This document shows positions 1-7,536 of a stretch of DNA of 46,758 nucleotides, in pieces. The position numbers and the translations under genes were made by a program. How positions within the stretch are numbered: position 1 is the first letter of the stretch; the number at the start of each line of letters is the position of its first letter. Source of the DNA: Bacillota bacterium (GTDB taxonomy: Bacteria > Bacillota > UBA4882 > UBA8346); NCBI GenBank assembly GCA_029776205.1, contig JAKOTQ010000008.1:1-46758 (forward strand), read 5' to 3'. The notes under the pieces were generated by a model. That model did not search any database, was not told where the DNA came from, and saw nothing but the letters and a program-made list of their open reading frames with translations.

Positions 1-236
1 ACGGCAAACATGCCGAAGGGATAATTGTCGCGTAAATCATCTTTCACCGTAAACGGCAGTTTCGCCAAATCTTCCAAATGCTTGATATCCCCCGGCTTCA
101 CACCGGCTTCATCAAATTTGCGGCGGTAAAACGGCACCTGCCGGTAGACCCGCTCCACCACTGTCTGTAAACGTTCCAGTTGCAAACGGCGGATGGCATT
201 CCGGTCCATACATTCCCACTGAGGTTCCCAAATCAT
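1..236 (-). CDS. paaK: Phenylacetate-CoA ligase, N-terminal part (runs off left edge)
   Basis: Adenylate-forming ligase that activates aryl acids such as phenylacetate to the CoA thioester with ATP. Only about 78 N-terminal residues are in the window. The start reads [10 protein letters not shown] and continues through [18 protein letters not shown] and a segment ending [12 protein letters not shown], the typical N-terminal signature of PaaK-type ligases. ATG at 236-234 is preceded by AAGGA seven bases upstream. The gene lies 33 bp downstream of the symporter gene on the same strand, so the two are probably co-transcribed and the symporter may import the acid substrate; that link is inference. 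The catalytic domain is outside the window, so substrate is not assignable. Confidence 0.88.
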   Translation of the reverse strand, partial: MIWEPQWECMDRNAIRRLQLERLQTVVERVYRQVPFYRRKFDEAGVKPGDIKHLEDLAKLPFTVKDDLRDNYPFGMFA

Positions 237-269
237 CACTTGTTCCTTCTTTCATTCCATGATGTATTT

Positions 270-1796
270 TTATGCTTCGGTTTTGGTCGCCGCTGCCAGA
301 GTCTTGACCGGTTCAAATTCTCCAAATACCGTCTGAATATGAGCGGCATCGAACTTCTTTGTAAACAGACTCACCAACGGTACCACGACCAAAGGAATAA
401 ACATAGCTACTGAACTTACCAGCGGCGAGACACTCTCCGAAGGGAACAATTGGCTTCCGACCACAGAAACCATAACTCCGGAAACTAATCCGGCCCAGGC
501 TCCGGCTTTGGTCGTCCCTTTCCAGAACAAGCCGTAAATATACGGGGCTAAAAATGCACCGGAGATGGTTCCCCAGGAAAGGCTCATCAACTTAATGATA
601 AAATCCAATTTAAAAATGGCCACCAGGATCGAACAGATGATAAACAAACCGCAGAATAAACGCATAACCGTGATGGAATGCTTTTTATCCATTTGCGGAT
701 AGAAGACCCCTTGAATCAAATCAATGGTCAAAGCGGAACTGGAGACCAACACCAACGATGACAGCGTCGACATGGAAGCTGAGAGCACCAACAAAAGAAT
801 GATAATCAACAGATATTCCGGCATGGTCCGTTCCAACAACTGCGGAATCAACACATTATAGGCCGGGTTTCCGGCAGCATCTGCAGGCACTTCGTTATAA
901 AACAGATGGACGGTGGAACCGACGCCATAAGCTGCTCCGGCAATAATCAGCGCAAACATCGTCGCGACGATCATTGCGGTTTGAATCACTTTTTCATTTT
1001 TGATGGCGTAAAATTTCTGCACCATCTGCGGCATACCCCAAACGCCCACACAGGTCATTACCACCAGCCCCAGCAAAGGCAGCCAGTTATCGGGGATCAT
1101 CTTGCTTAAGGACGGATCAACCTTCGCCAAATTGGATAGGAAATTGCCAAAACCGCCAACCTCCGGTTGATTGAAGACGTTTCCGACCATCAGAAAGACT
1201 CCGGCCAACATAATTAGGCCTTGAATAAAATCAGTCAACGCCACGGCAAAATAACCGCCCAACACCAAATAAATTCCGGTTAAAATGATCATCACGATCA
1301 ACGAGAGCTGATAATCGATTTTCAATACATTTTCAAACAAGAAACCCAAACCGGTAAAAACCGATCCGCAATACGGAATGAGGAAAATAAAAATTAAGGC
1401 AGCAGAAACAATTTTGAGCCCTTTACACTGATATCGGGCTTCCAAAAATTCCGGCATGGTCATCGCCCCAAGTTTGGTCGTCATCGCCCGGGTCCGCTTG
1501 GCCAATACTTTCCAAGCGAGCCAACTGCCAACCACCGCATTGCCAATGGCGATCCATAGCGTAGAGATACCGAACCCCCATCCCAACTTACCAGCATACC
1601 CAATAAAAATGACGGCCGAAAAATAGGTCGTACCATAAGCAAACGCCGAGATCCAAGGCCCCACGTCTCTTCCTCCCAAGAAAAAGTCCGCAGTGGTCTT
1701 AGTCCGGCGCATCGAATAAATACCTATTCCAATTAAAAGTGCAGCAAAAAGCAGAATCGCTGCCCAACGAAATAAAGTGATACCCATGAGATCCAT
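270..1796 (-). CDS. Sodium:solute symporter (SSS family)
   Basis: Integral membrane sodium/solute symporter of 508 residues, the usual SSS length, with about 13 hydrophobic segments. Family features visible include an N-terminal FFLGGRDVGPWISAFAYG stretch, a GYAGKLGWGFG region, and a later SASMSTLSSLVLVSSSA helix typical of sodium-site residues. The substrate is unknown; adjacency to paaK suggests an organic acid. ATG at 1796 follows a purine-rich AAGGAAAGGAAGG run; an in-frame ATG three codons later at 1787 has better spacing to the same run and is an alternative. The leader holds an 8-bp-arm inverted repeat (1841-1861). Confidence 0.92.
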   Translation of the reverse strand: MDLMGITLFRWAAILLFAALLIGIGIYSMRRTKTTADFFLGGRDVGPWISAFAYGTTYFSAVIFIGYAGKLGWGFGISTLWIAIGNAVVGSWLAWKVLAKRTRAMTTKLGAMTMPEFLEARYQCKGLKIVSAALIFIFLIPYCGSVFTGLGFLFENVLKIDYQLSLIVMIILTGIYLVLGGYFAVALTDFIQGLIMLAGVFLMVGNVFNQPEVGGFGNFLSNLAKVDPSLSKMIPDNWLPLLGLVVMTCVGVWGMPQMVQKFYAIKNEKVIQTAMIVATMFALIIAGAAYGVGSTVHLFYNEVPADAAGNPAYNVLIPQLLERTMPEYLLIIILLLVLSASMSTLSSLVLVSSSALTIDLIQGVFYPQMDKKHSITVMRLFCGLFIICSILVAIFKLDFIIKLMSLSWGTISGAFLAPYIYGLFWKGTTKAGAWAGLVSGVMVSVVGSQLFPSESVSPLVSSVAMFIPLVVVPLVSLFTKKFDAAHIQTVFGEFEPVKTLAAATKTEA

Positions 1797-1840
1797 CCTT
1801 CCTTTCCTTCCGTTATGATACCGCTCTACACATTCCTACC

Positions 1841-1861
1841 CGAATTGCAGCTCGCAATTCG
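1841..1861. promoter_or_regulatory. Inverted repeat in the symporter leader
   Basis: CGAATTGC and GCAATTCG form perfect 8-bp arms around a 5-base centre, 45 bp upstream of the symporter start. It has no T-run on either side, so it is not a terminator. It could be an operator for a dimeric repressor or a leader hairpin; nothing in the sequence decides which. Confidence 0.4.
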
Positions 1862-1962
1862 TTCTACCGGTCTACCACTTTAACGGGATTTGCATCTTCG
1901 CCCGTAAAGCATAAAATACCACTAATTTTTATTCTGCATTTTTCAAAATATTCCTGCCGTTT

Positions 1963-1997
1963 ATAAAAAAAATTACGGGAGGTAATCACCGCCCGCT
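1963..1997 (-). terminator. Intrinsic terminator of the DUF3795-GNAT gene
   Basis: Read on the minus strand, a GC-rich stem (GCGGG-C-GGT pairing with ACC-T-CCCGT around a GATT loop, one mismatch) starts right after the stop codon of the 1998-2834 gene. It is followed by AATTTTTTTT. Confidence 0.8.
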
Positions 1998-2834
1998 TCA
2001 CTCCAGCACCAGAACTGCAGTATGTTCAAAACCATAATCCCCATCGCCATAATCATCCAAAAACTCCGGCAAAAGATATGCCCGAAGAGTTGCCTTTTTA
2101 TCCTTCACCCGTATAAAGCCGACTTTATGATAAGCCCGAATCGCCCGGATATTTTTCTCCGAAGGGCGGATCAGAAACTTCTCAATTCCCAATTCGGATC
2201 GTAAATACTCCACCAATTTCTTTAATGCGGCCGTTCCATAACCTTTTCCGCAATACTCCAACCGATTCAGCCAGATATCCAATTCTGCCGCATTTGGGAT
2301 CAGATGAAAACAGGCATAACAAAGGCAGCCAATCTCGGCTTGATCGTTGGTAATAATCATGACTCCGCCACGCTTTCGATGTTCCGGCTGATAATAAAAA
2401 TCCTCGAAATCCCGATGAAACTGATCCCAATCAGGAATCGGGTTTTCCGGGTAATCTGGAACTCCCATATGTAATCCGGCAGTATCCGACAGACAGAGCC
2501 ATTCGTAGGTTTTATACTTTTCCTCGAGGGTTGCATGTCTGATCAGAACATATTCGGCCAGCTTCTCCACGCCCTCTTCCCGGGCGTAACGGACAAAGGC
2601 CCGGATTCGGATATCGTGCGATTCCGAAAACATATCCTGTCCACTACATTCCCAACAGCCCTCAATTCCCCGTTCTACACAACAGTTATAATGATAACAA
2701 CCGTTTTGCGATAAATGCCTGCTGCAACCGTTATGATCCGATTTACATCCTTTACAAGCGTCCTTCAAATGACACAGACTGCATACCAGGCCACAGTAAC
2801 CAATATTCCGGGCAACCTCAGAAATAGTCGCCAT
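1998..2834 (-). CDS. Cys-rich DUF3795 domain fused to a GNAT acetyltransferase
   Basis: A 278-residue two-domain protein. Residues 10-65 are DUF3795-like: CGLVCSLC at 14-21, then CKGC, C37, C46, C51, C52, C60 and C63, eleven cysteines that probably bind zinc or an iron-sulfur cluster. Residues 155-278 look like a GNAT N-acetyltransferase, with the acetyl-CoA pyrophosphate-binding motif CGKGYGTAAL at 195-204 and the late SEKNIRAIRAYHKVGF motif at 225-240. Substrate is unknown. ATG at 2834 has AAGGAGG five bases upstream. It is a single-gene unit with its own terminator. Both domain calls are by motif recognition. Confidence 0.8.
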   Translation of the reverse strand: MATISEVARNIGYCGLVCSLCHLKDACKGCKSDHNGCSRHLSQNGCYHYNCCVERGIEGCWECSGQDMFSESHDIRIRAFVRYAREEGVEKLAEYVLIRHATLEEKYKTYEWLCLSDTAGLHMGVPDYPENPIPDWDQFHRDFEDFYYQPEHRKRGGVMIITNDQAEIGCLCYACFHLIPNAAELDIWLNRLEYCGKGYGTAALKKLVEYLRSELGIEKFLIRPSEKNIRAIRAYHKVGFIRVKDKKATLRAYLLPEFLDDYGDGDYGFEHTAVLVLE

Positions 2835-2961
2835 TTTTACCTCCTTTTTAAGATAAAAACTTTCCGATCATGATCTATATCTCAATTTCCACATATGGAT
2901 ATTTATTCCTGCGTCTGACTTAAAGCATCGTTAATAGAGTTAAAAAGAGATGTCTTACAGA

Positions 2962-2993
2962 CAACAAAAAACCGCGACCTTCGTCGCGGTTTA
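2962..2993 (-). terminator. Intrinsic terminator after tRNA-Arg
   Basis: ACCGCGAC and GTCGCGGT form a perfect 8-bp stem with a four-base loop (2971-2990). On the minus strand it is followed by a T6 run. It sits 14 bp past the 3' end of the tRNA. Confidence 0.88.
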
Positions 2994-3006
2994 ACTCTTA
3001 AATAAA

Positions 3007-3081
3007 TGGTGCGCCCGACAGGAATCGAACCTGTGCACCTGGCTCCGGAGGCCAGTGCTCTATCCTCTGAGCTACGGGCGC
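3007..3081 (-). tRNA. tRNA-Arg(CCG), CCA encoded
   Basis: The minus strand folds as a cloverleaf: acceptor GCGCCCG pairs with CGGGCGC, the D arm contains AGCTCAGAGGATAGAGC, the anticodon stem CTGGC/GCCAG carries loop CTCCGGA with anticodon CCG reading codon CGG, and the T arm has GGTTCGAATCC. CCA is genomically encoded at 3009-3007. Its own promoter and terminator flank it. Confidence 0.96.
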
Positions 3082-3097
3082 GCGTTCAGCAAATAAT

Positions 3098-3126
3098 ATT
3101 CTACACCATCACAGGACATTTGGCAA
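3098..3126 (-). promoter_or_regulatory. Sigma-A promoter of tRNA-Arg
   Basis: Minus strand: TTGCCA (3126-3121), a 17-bp spacer, then TAGAAT (3103-3098). The expected transcription start lies about ten bases before the mature tRNA 5' end at 3081. Confidence 0.75.
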
Positions 3127-3164
3127 GAAAAATCTGAAGCTCAATACTGATAAATTTATGGAAA

Positions 3165-3281
3165 TGAGATCAGGAGGAGTCAGCAGTTAAAAGACAAAAG
3201 TATTGAGTACTGTGAACTGTGTACTTATCAATGGAACCCAAGGCCCGAAACTATCTCCTGTCTACTGTCTACTGACTCCTC
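3165..3281. repeat. Imperfect short-repeat cluster (copy A), abutting the pflA stop
   Basis: The gap between tRNA-Arg and pflA contains TACTGTGAACTGTGTACTT (3208-3226) and a run of CTGTCTACT units at 3257-3275. The 12-mer CTATCTCCTGTC (3251-3262) is the exact reverse complement of a 12-mer in copy C (15685-15696). The run continues into the last codons and TAG stop of pflA. No ORF or clear terminator was seen here. Confidence 0.55.
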
Positions 3282-3973
3282 ATCCCCAACAACCTTTCAA
3301 ATTCTGCCACCTTCGCCTCATCGGTCCGGATATCATCGTAAAATAAGGGGCTGTCCCAGCCAAGTTTTTTCCATTTTTCTTGAGCCAGGCTATTATAAGG
3401 CAGTATCTCCACCTTCTCCACACTTGGGATACGGGATATGGCCTTTTTCAGCCCTTCAGCCGCTTCCGGTCCGTCGGTCCAGCTGGGAATCAGCACGTAA
3501 CGAATCCATACCGGCGTTGTCGCACGGGATAAAACTGCCAGTTTTTCTTCCAACTCGTTGACTGTCAGCTGAGATACCCGAGTAGGTTCCAATGGATGTT
3601 TAATGGAGAAAAGCACCAGATCAGCCCCACGAACGGCTTCCTCAAAATGCAGCGGGGAACCCCAGCCCGAAGTATCCAACGCCACATGCCAGCCTTCTGT
3701 TTTCGCCTGGCGAATCAATTCCATCGTGAATTCAAACTGGGCTAACGGCTCTCCTCCGCTGATGGTCAACCCCGGATTGGGCAGAAAGGGCCGAAACCGA
3801 TCGATCCGGCGCAGCAGCTCATCGATGGGTATTTCCATTCCTTTTTGCCCATCCCACGAATCCGGGTTATGACAGAAAATGCACCCGACCGGACAACCTT
3901 GTAAAAAAATCACACATCGGCTTCCCGGGCCGTCCAAGGTACTGAAACTTTGAATCTGTTGAATTCGCCCCAC
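3269..3973 (-). CDS. pflA: Pyruvate formate-lyase activating enzyme
   Basis: Radical SAM enzyme that installs the glycyl radical on PflB using SAM and a 4Fe-4S cluster. It has 234 residues, usual for the family. The N-terminus reads FSTLDGPGSRCVIFLQGCP; the cluster ligands are C27, C31 and C34 in the C-x3-C-x2-C motif, followed by HNPDSW. The SAM-binding ISGGEPL lies at 71-77. The start is GTG (3973-3971) after a G-rich ribosome site. It follows pflB on the same strand, separated by an unusual 365-bp repeat-filled gap, so co-transcription is likely but read-through of the gap is not proven. The last codons (MRSQ, stop TAG) lie in repeat-type sequence. Confidence 0.95.
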   Translation of the reverse strand: MGRIQQIQSFSTLDGPGSRCVIFLQGCPVGCIFCHNPDSWDGQKGMEIPIDELLRRIDRFRPFLPNPGLTISGGEPLAQFEFTMELIRQAKTEGWHVALDTSGWGSPLHFEEAVRGADLVLFSIKHPLEPTRVSQLTVNELEEKLAVLSRATTPVWIRYVLIPSWTDGPEAAEGLKKAISRIPSVEKVEILPYNSLAQEKWKKLGWDSPLFYDDIRTDEAKVAEFERLLGMRSQ

Positions 3974-4009
3974 CGGAACACCCCCGCTTTTCTAGTTAAG
4001 ACAGTTGAG

Positions 4010-4325
4010 ACAGTTGACAGTTAAGAAGGATAAAGGGTACTGGGTACTAGGTGCTGGATACTAGGTTCTATGCTTTAGGTTCCAGGTTCTAGCTTTTATG
4101 TTTAGGAAGAAACGCGAACGCGTTCCCTCCATCACCCAGAACCTAGAACCTAGGATCTCGAACCCTATAACTGCACGAAACGAAGAACGAGAATTAGACC
4201 TCACCCCGGCCTCCTCCTAAAGGAGAGGGTCCGAGCCCGAAACGACAGTTAATCTCTATATGCTGTGTATTGTGAACCGTGCACCCGTAAAAACAACTAT
4301 CCACTGTACACTGTCAACTGTTAAG
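4010..4325. repeat. Repeat-filled gap between pflB and pflA (copy B), with 12-bp terminal inverted repeats
   Basis: The 365-bp gap 3974-4338 has no credible gene. It is bounded by ACAGTTGACAGT (4010-4021) and its exact complement ACTGTCAACTGT (4310-4321). Inside are imperfect inverted copies of a TAGGTTCTAGGTTC-type word (about 4073-4092 and 4138-4154) around the palindrome AACGCG-AA-CGCGTT (4111-4124), and a CTCC-TAAA-GGAG hairpin in a CTCACCCCGGCCT context (about 4200-4235). The layout resembles a miniature element or a composite of REP-like hairpins. No transposase is linked. Confidence 0.6.
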
Positions 4326-4338
4326 TTACTAAGCCTAT

Positions 4339-6558
4339 TCACATCCGCTCATATATCGTCCGCTCAATCACTTCCATCTGCTGTTCTTTACTGAGCTTGG
4401 TGAAATGAACAGCGTAACCGGACACCCGGATGGTGAGGTTGGGGTAGAGTTCCGGATGCTCCATGGCATCGATCAAGGTTTCCCTACTGTAGACATTAAC
4501 ATTCATATGGTGGCCGCCGGAACCGAAATACCCGTTCAACAGATTGACCAGATTGTGAATCCGCTGCGGCATATCTTCACCCAATGCCCGCGGTGTGATG
4601 GAAAAGGTATAAGAGATACCGTCCCGGCAAACTTCATAGGGAAGCTTTGCTACCGAACGCATAGCAGCAATCACTCCGGAAAGCTCCCTGCCATGCATCG
4701 GATTGGCGCCGGGTGCGAAAGGTTTCCCCCGCTCCCGGCCATCCGGCGTTGCACCGGTTTTCTTTCCGTAAACCACATTGGAGGTAATCGTTAATACTGA
4801 GAGGGTCGGTACCGCATTACGATAAATGGGCTGTTCCGACAGGGAATTGTAGAAATAGCGCAACACCCGGACCGCCAATCCGTCCACCCGGTCATCATCA
4901 TTGCCATAACAAGGGAAATCTCCTTCGATCTCAAACCGTTCGGCAATTCCCTGTTCATTCCGGATGGCTTTCACTTTAGCGAAGCGGATGGCGCTTAAGG
5001 AATCCGCCACCACCGAAAGCCCTGCCACTCCAAACGCCATATGTCGATGAGGATTGGAATCAATCAAAGCCATCTGGACCCGCTCATAATTGTACTTATC
5101 ATGCATATAGTGGATGCAGTTCATCGTCCGGCTGTACAACACCGAAAGCCATGTAAGAACCCGTTCATAATTGCTCCATACTTGATCCCACTCCAAATAT
5201 TCGCCGGTAAGTTCCGGAACATCCAGCACCTGTTCGCCGGTGAGCTCGTCGCGGCCGCCGTTGATGGCGAGCAGCAACGCCTTGGCCAAATTAACCCGGG
5301 CTCCAAAAAACTGCATATCCTTGCCAAGGCGCGTGGCTGACACGCAGCATGAGATCCCATAGTCATCCCCGAAGATGGGACGCATCAAATCGTCATTTTC
5401 AAACTGAATCGCCGACGTTTCGATGGCCGTCCGGGCGCAAAAATCCCGGAACGGTTTGGGCAAGCGCGAGCTCCAGAGAACCGTCAGGTTCGGTTCAGGC
5501 GCAGTCCCAAGATTTCGCAGGGTTTGCAGCCAGCGATAATCGGTCTTCGTCACCAGCGGCCGGCCGTCATCGGCCATACCGCCGAGGGATTCAGTGACCC
5601 AAGTTGGATCGCCGGCAAAAAGCTCGTCATATTCCGGCGTACGTAAGTGCCGGACCAAACGCAGTTTAATCGTCAGTTGGTCAATTAACTCCTGAGCTTC
5701 GGTCTCCGTCAAGGTTCCTTCATCCAAATCCCTTTGGATATAAATATCCAAAAAGGGACTGTTATGACCGAAGGACATGGCTGCACCGTTTTGCTCCTTC
5801 ACTGCACACAGATATGCCATATACAGCCATTGAACCGCTTCCCGGGCATTACTGGCCGGCCGGGTAATATCGCACCCGTATGCTTTACCCAATTCGGCCA
5901 TCCGCTCCAATGCCCGAATCTGATCGGCAATATCCTCCCGCAGGTGAATGGTGGTATCATCCACGTTATCCAAAGCGTAAAGATCTTTTTCTTTTTCCTG
6001 ACGCAAAAATTCAGTACCGTAAAGCGCAACCCGGCGATAATCGCCGATTAACCGCCCCCGTCCGTAGGCATCGGGAAGTCCGGTAATAATGCCCAATCTC
6101 CGGGCCTGCCGCATGGCCGGAGTATAAATGCGGAAAATAGCTTCATTTTGCGTCCGGCGAAAACTGGTAAATATCTTGGCCATCTGCGGATCGGGTTCAA
6201 CGCCTCTGGCTTTGCAGGCAGCCTCCACCATTCGCCAGCCACCCCACGGATTCACCATCCGTTTCAACGGCTCATCAGTTTGCAAACCCACGATCACTTC
6301 ATTTTCCCGATCAATAAATCCGGGTTTCCAGGCTGTTATCCCGGCCACCCGTTTGGTATCGATGGCCAACACCCCACCGACCTGCTTCTCTTTCTCCATC
6401 AATTCCAAACATCGGTTCCATACCCGTTGGGTTCGTTCGGACGGACCGGACAAGAAACTTTCGTCCCCATAATAAGGCTGATAGTTATCCCTGATAAAAT
6501 CCGCCACATCCACCCGGTTTCGCCAGCCATCCCCCTTAAATCCTCGCCATGGATCCAT
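4339..6558 (-). CDS. pflB: Pyruvate formate-lyase (formate acetyltransferase)
   Basis: Glycyl-radical enzyme that converts pyruvate and CoA to acetyl-CoA and formate, central to anaerobic mixed-acid fermentation. It has 739 residues from the ATG at 6558. Catalytic Cys404-Cys405 sit in the [13 protein letters not shown] segment, and the radical glycine is Gly714 in RVSGYAVHF near the C-terminus, as in E. coli PflB (C418/C419/G734). An in-frame TTG one codon earlier is possible, but GGAGGAGG nine bases upstream favours the ATG. Transcription starts at a sigma-A promoter (6727-6754) and passes through a ZTP riboswitch, so the gene is expected to respond to folate/purine one-carbon status. PflA follows. 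Confidence 0.97.
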   Translation of the reverse strand: MDPWRGFKGDGWRNRVDVADFIRDNYQPYYGDESFLSGPSERTQRVWNRCLELMEKEKQVGGVLAIDTKRVAGITAWKPGFIDRENEVIVGLQTDEPLKRMVNPWGGWRMVEAACKARGVEPDPQMAKIFTSFRRTQNEAIFRIYTPAMRQARRLGIITGLPDAYGRGRLIGDYRRVALYGTEFLRQEKEKDLYALDNVDDTTIHLREDIADQIRALERMAELGKAYGCDITRPASNAREAVQWLYMAYLCAVKEQNGAAMSFGHNSPFLDIYIQRDLDEGTLTETEAQELIDQLTIKLRLVRHLRTPEYDELFAGDPTWVTESLGGMADDGRPLVTKTDYRWLQTLRNLGTAPEPNLTVLWSSRLPKPFRDFCARTAIETSAIQFENDDLMRPIFGDDYGISCCVSATRLGKDMQFFGARVNLAKALLLAINGGRDELTGEQVLDVPELTGEYLEWDQVWSNYERVLTWLSVLYSRTMNCIHYMHDKYNYERVQMALIDSNPHRHMAFGVAGLSVVADSLSAIRFAKVKAIRNEQGIAERFEIEGDFPCYGNDDDRVDGLAVRVLRYFYNSLSEQPIYRNAVPTLSVLTITSNVVYGKKTGATPDGRERGKPFAPGANPMHGRELSGVIAAMRSVAKLPYEVCRDGISYTFSITPRALGEDMPQRIHNLVNLLNGYFGSGGHHMNVNVYSRETLIDAMEHPELYPNLTIRVSGYAVHFTKLSKEQQMEVIERTIYERM

Positions 6559-6613
6559 CAATATCTACCTCCTCCAATGGTTTTGATGCATTGTCACAAA
6601 TACCAATCAAAGG

Positions 6614-6650
6614 AAAACAAAAACCGCCTGGACATATTCTGCCCAGGCGG
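6614..6650 (-). terminator. Riboswitch-controlled intrinsic terminator before pflB
   Basis: Minus strand: CCGCCTGG and CCAGGCGG form a perfect 8-bp stem (6650-6624) followed by TTTTTGTTTT. No minus-strand gene lies upstream to be terminated, so this is a leader terminator. Its 5' arm is the conserved CCGCCTGGGCA end of the ZTP aptamer, so ligand binding should compete with the terminator. Confidence 0.85.
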
Positions 6651-6718
6651 TCGACAATTCTTACTTCCCTGTACTCCCTCGTGGTTATACCCACTTTTCC
6701 GCCAGTCATACAGGTGCT
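6624..6718 (-). ncRNA. ZTP riboswitch (pfl motif) in the pflB leader
   Basis: The minus-strand leader shows the hallmarks of the pfl RNA motif, which binds ZMP/ZTP. P1 is CCTGTA pairing with TACAGG, with GACTGGCGGAAAA next to it. P2 is GTGG pairing with CCAC, followed by the GAGGGAGTACAGG segment. After a short linker comes the invariant CCGCCTGGGCA, here shared with the terminator stem. Genes under this motif in other bacteria include folate one-carbon, purine and pyruvate formate-lyase genes, in agreement with pflB. By family logic ligand binding should prevent termination and switch pflBA on; the direction was not tested here. Confidence 0.9.
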
Positions 6719-6726
6719 ATACTTTA

Positions 6727-6754
6727 ATTATAATTCTTAACGGCCGGAAGTCAA
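6727..6754 (-). promoter_or_regulatory. Sigma-A promoter of pflBA
   Basis: Minus strand: TTGACT (6754-6749), a 16-bp spacer, then perfect TATAAT (6732-6727). The predicted start near 6720 is right at the 5' end of the riboswitch aptamer. Confidence 0.82.
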
Positions 6755-6792
6755 GTCTTTCATAGCAAATCATTCCAAAGGAGGATTACCCC

Positions 6793-7536
6793 TTGTCGAA
6801 TCACACTTTAAAACAGCGATTCTGGGAGATTGATTTCTGGCGCGGCATTGCATTAATCATGATGTTAATTTTTCATTTTTTAGTCGACTTCGAAATGATC
6901 AGCGGCGAAAATCTCCGTCTGGATTACGGTTTTTGGAGTTATTTCCAAAAGGCTACCGCTTTTCTTTTCCTGGCCATTGTAGGCCTTTCACTAAAGATCG
7001 CCTTTAACAGCGGAAAATTAACCTTTCACCACGCCCTTCGCCGTGGCCTGAAGATTTTTTTATGGGGATGTCTCATCACTTTGGTGACAAAGATAGCGTT
7101 GACGGACGGAGCCATCGTTTTTGGCGTGCTGCATCTGATCGGTACCGGAACGATTTTGGCATACCCCATGTTAAGATATAAGAAAGTCAATCTCTGGCTT
7201 GGCCTCATCATTGTCATCATCGGTTATTATCTGGACCGGATGTCCTTCCCATTCTATTTTCTATTCTGGCTGGGTTTTGTGCCCAGAGGCTTTTATTCCC
7301 TGGATTATTTCCCGCTCTTTCCATGGTTTGGCCTGATTTTATTAGGTATTTATTTCGCTGATCTGCTTTACCCCGGCAATCAACGTCGCTTTCCTGTAAA
7401 AGAACAGCCTTCTCCAGGTCTCATCCGATGGATTTCCATCCTTGGCAGACATACACTCCCTATTTACCTCATCCATCAACCCCTCTTCATGCTTTTAATT
7501 TACTTAGCTATCTACGGATGGGGATCCCCTCACTAG
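6793..7536 (+). CDS. DUF1624 / HGSNAT-like integral membrane protein
   Basis: A 247-residue membrane protein with about seven helices. The N-terminal RFWEIDFWRGIALIMMLIFH matches the DUF1624 (heparan-alpha-glucosaminide N-acetyltransferase catalytic-like) family, whose E-x-D-x-x-R-G and downstream H are conserved; the C-terminal GRHTLPIYLIHQP is also typical of membrane acyltransferases. The acyl donor and acceptor are unknown. The start is TTG at 6793, set by AAAGGAGG eight bases upstream. It is transcribed divergently from pflBA. Its TAG stop shares the CTAG at 7533-7536 with the stop of the convergent lipoprotein gene. Confidence 0.82.
   Translation: MSNHTLKQRFWEIDFWRGIALIMMLIFHFLVDFEMISGENLRLDYGFWSYFQKATAFLFLAIVGLSLKIAFNSGKLTFHHALRRGLKIFLWGCLITLVTKIALTDGAIVFGVLHLIGTGTILAYPMLRYKKVNLWLGLIIVIIGYYLDRMSFPFYFLFWLGFVPRGFYSLDYFPLFPWFGLILLGIYFADLLYPGNQRRFPVKEQPSPGLIRWISILGRHTLPIYLIHQPLFMLLIYLAIYGWGSPH

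Noticed and set aside
3974-4338. Repeat gap considered as a truncated insertion sequence
   Set aside because: There is no transposase-like reading frame and no target duplication could be recognised, so it is reported only as a repeat block.
6148-6765. Plus-strand ORF of 205 codons opposite pflB and its leader
   Set aside because: It is antisense to the strongly conserved pflB and the riboswitch, has no ribosome site and its product has no domain character.
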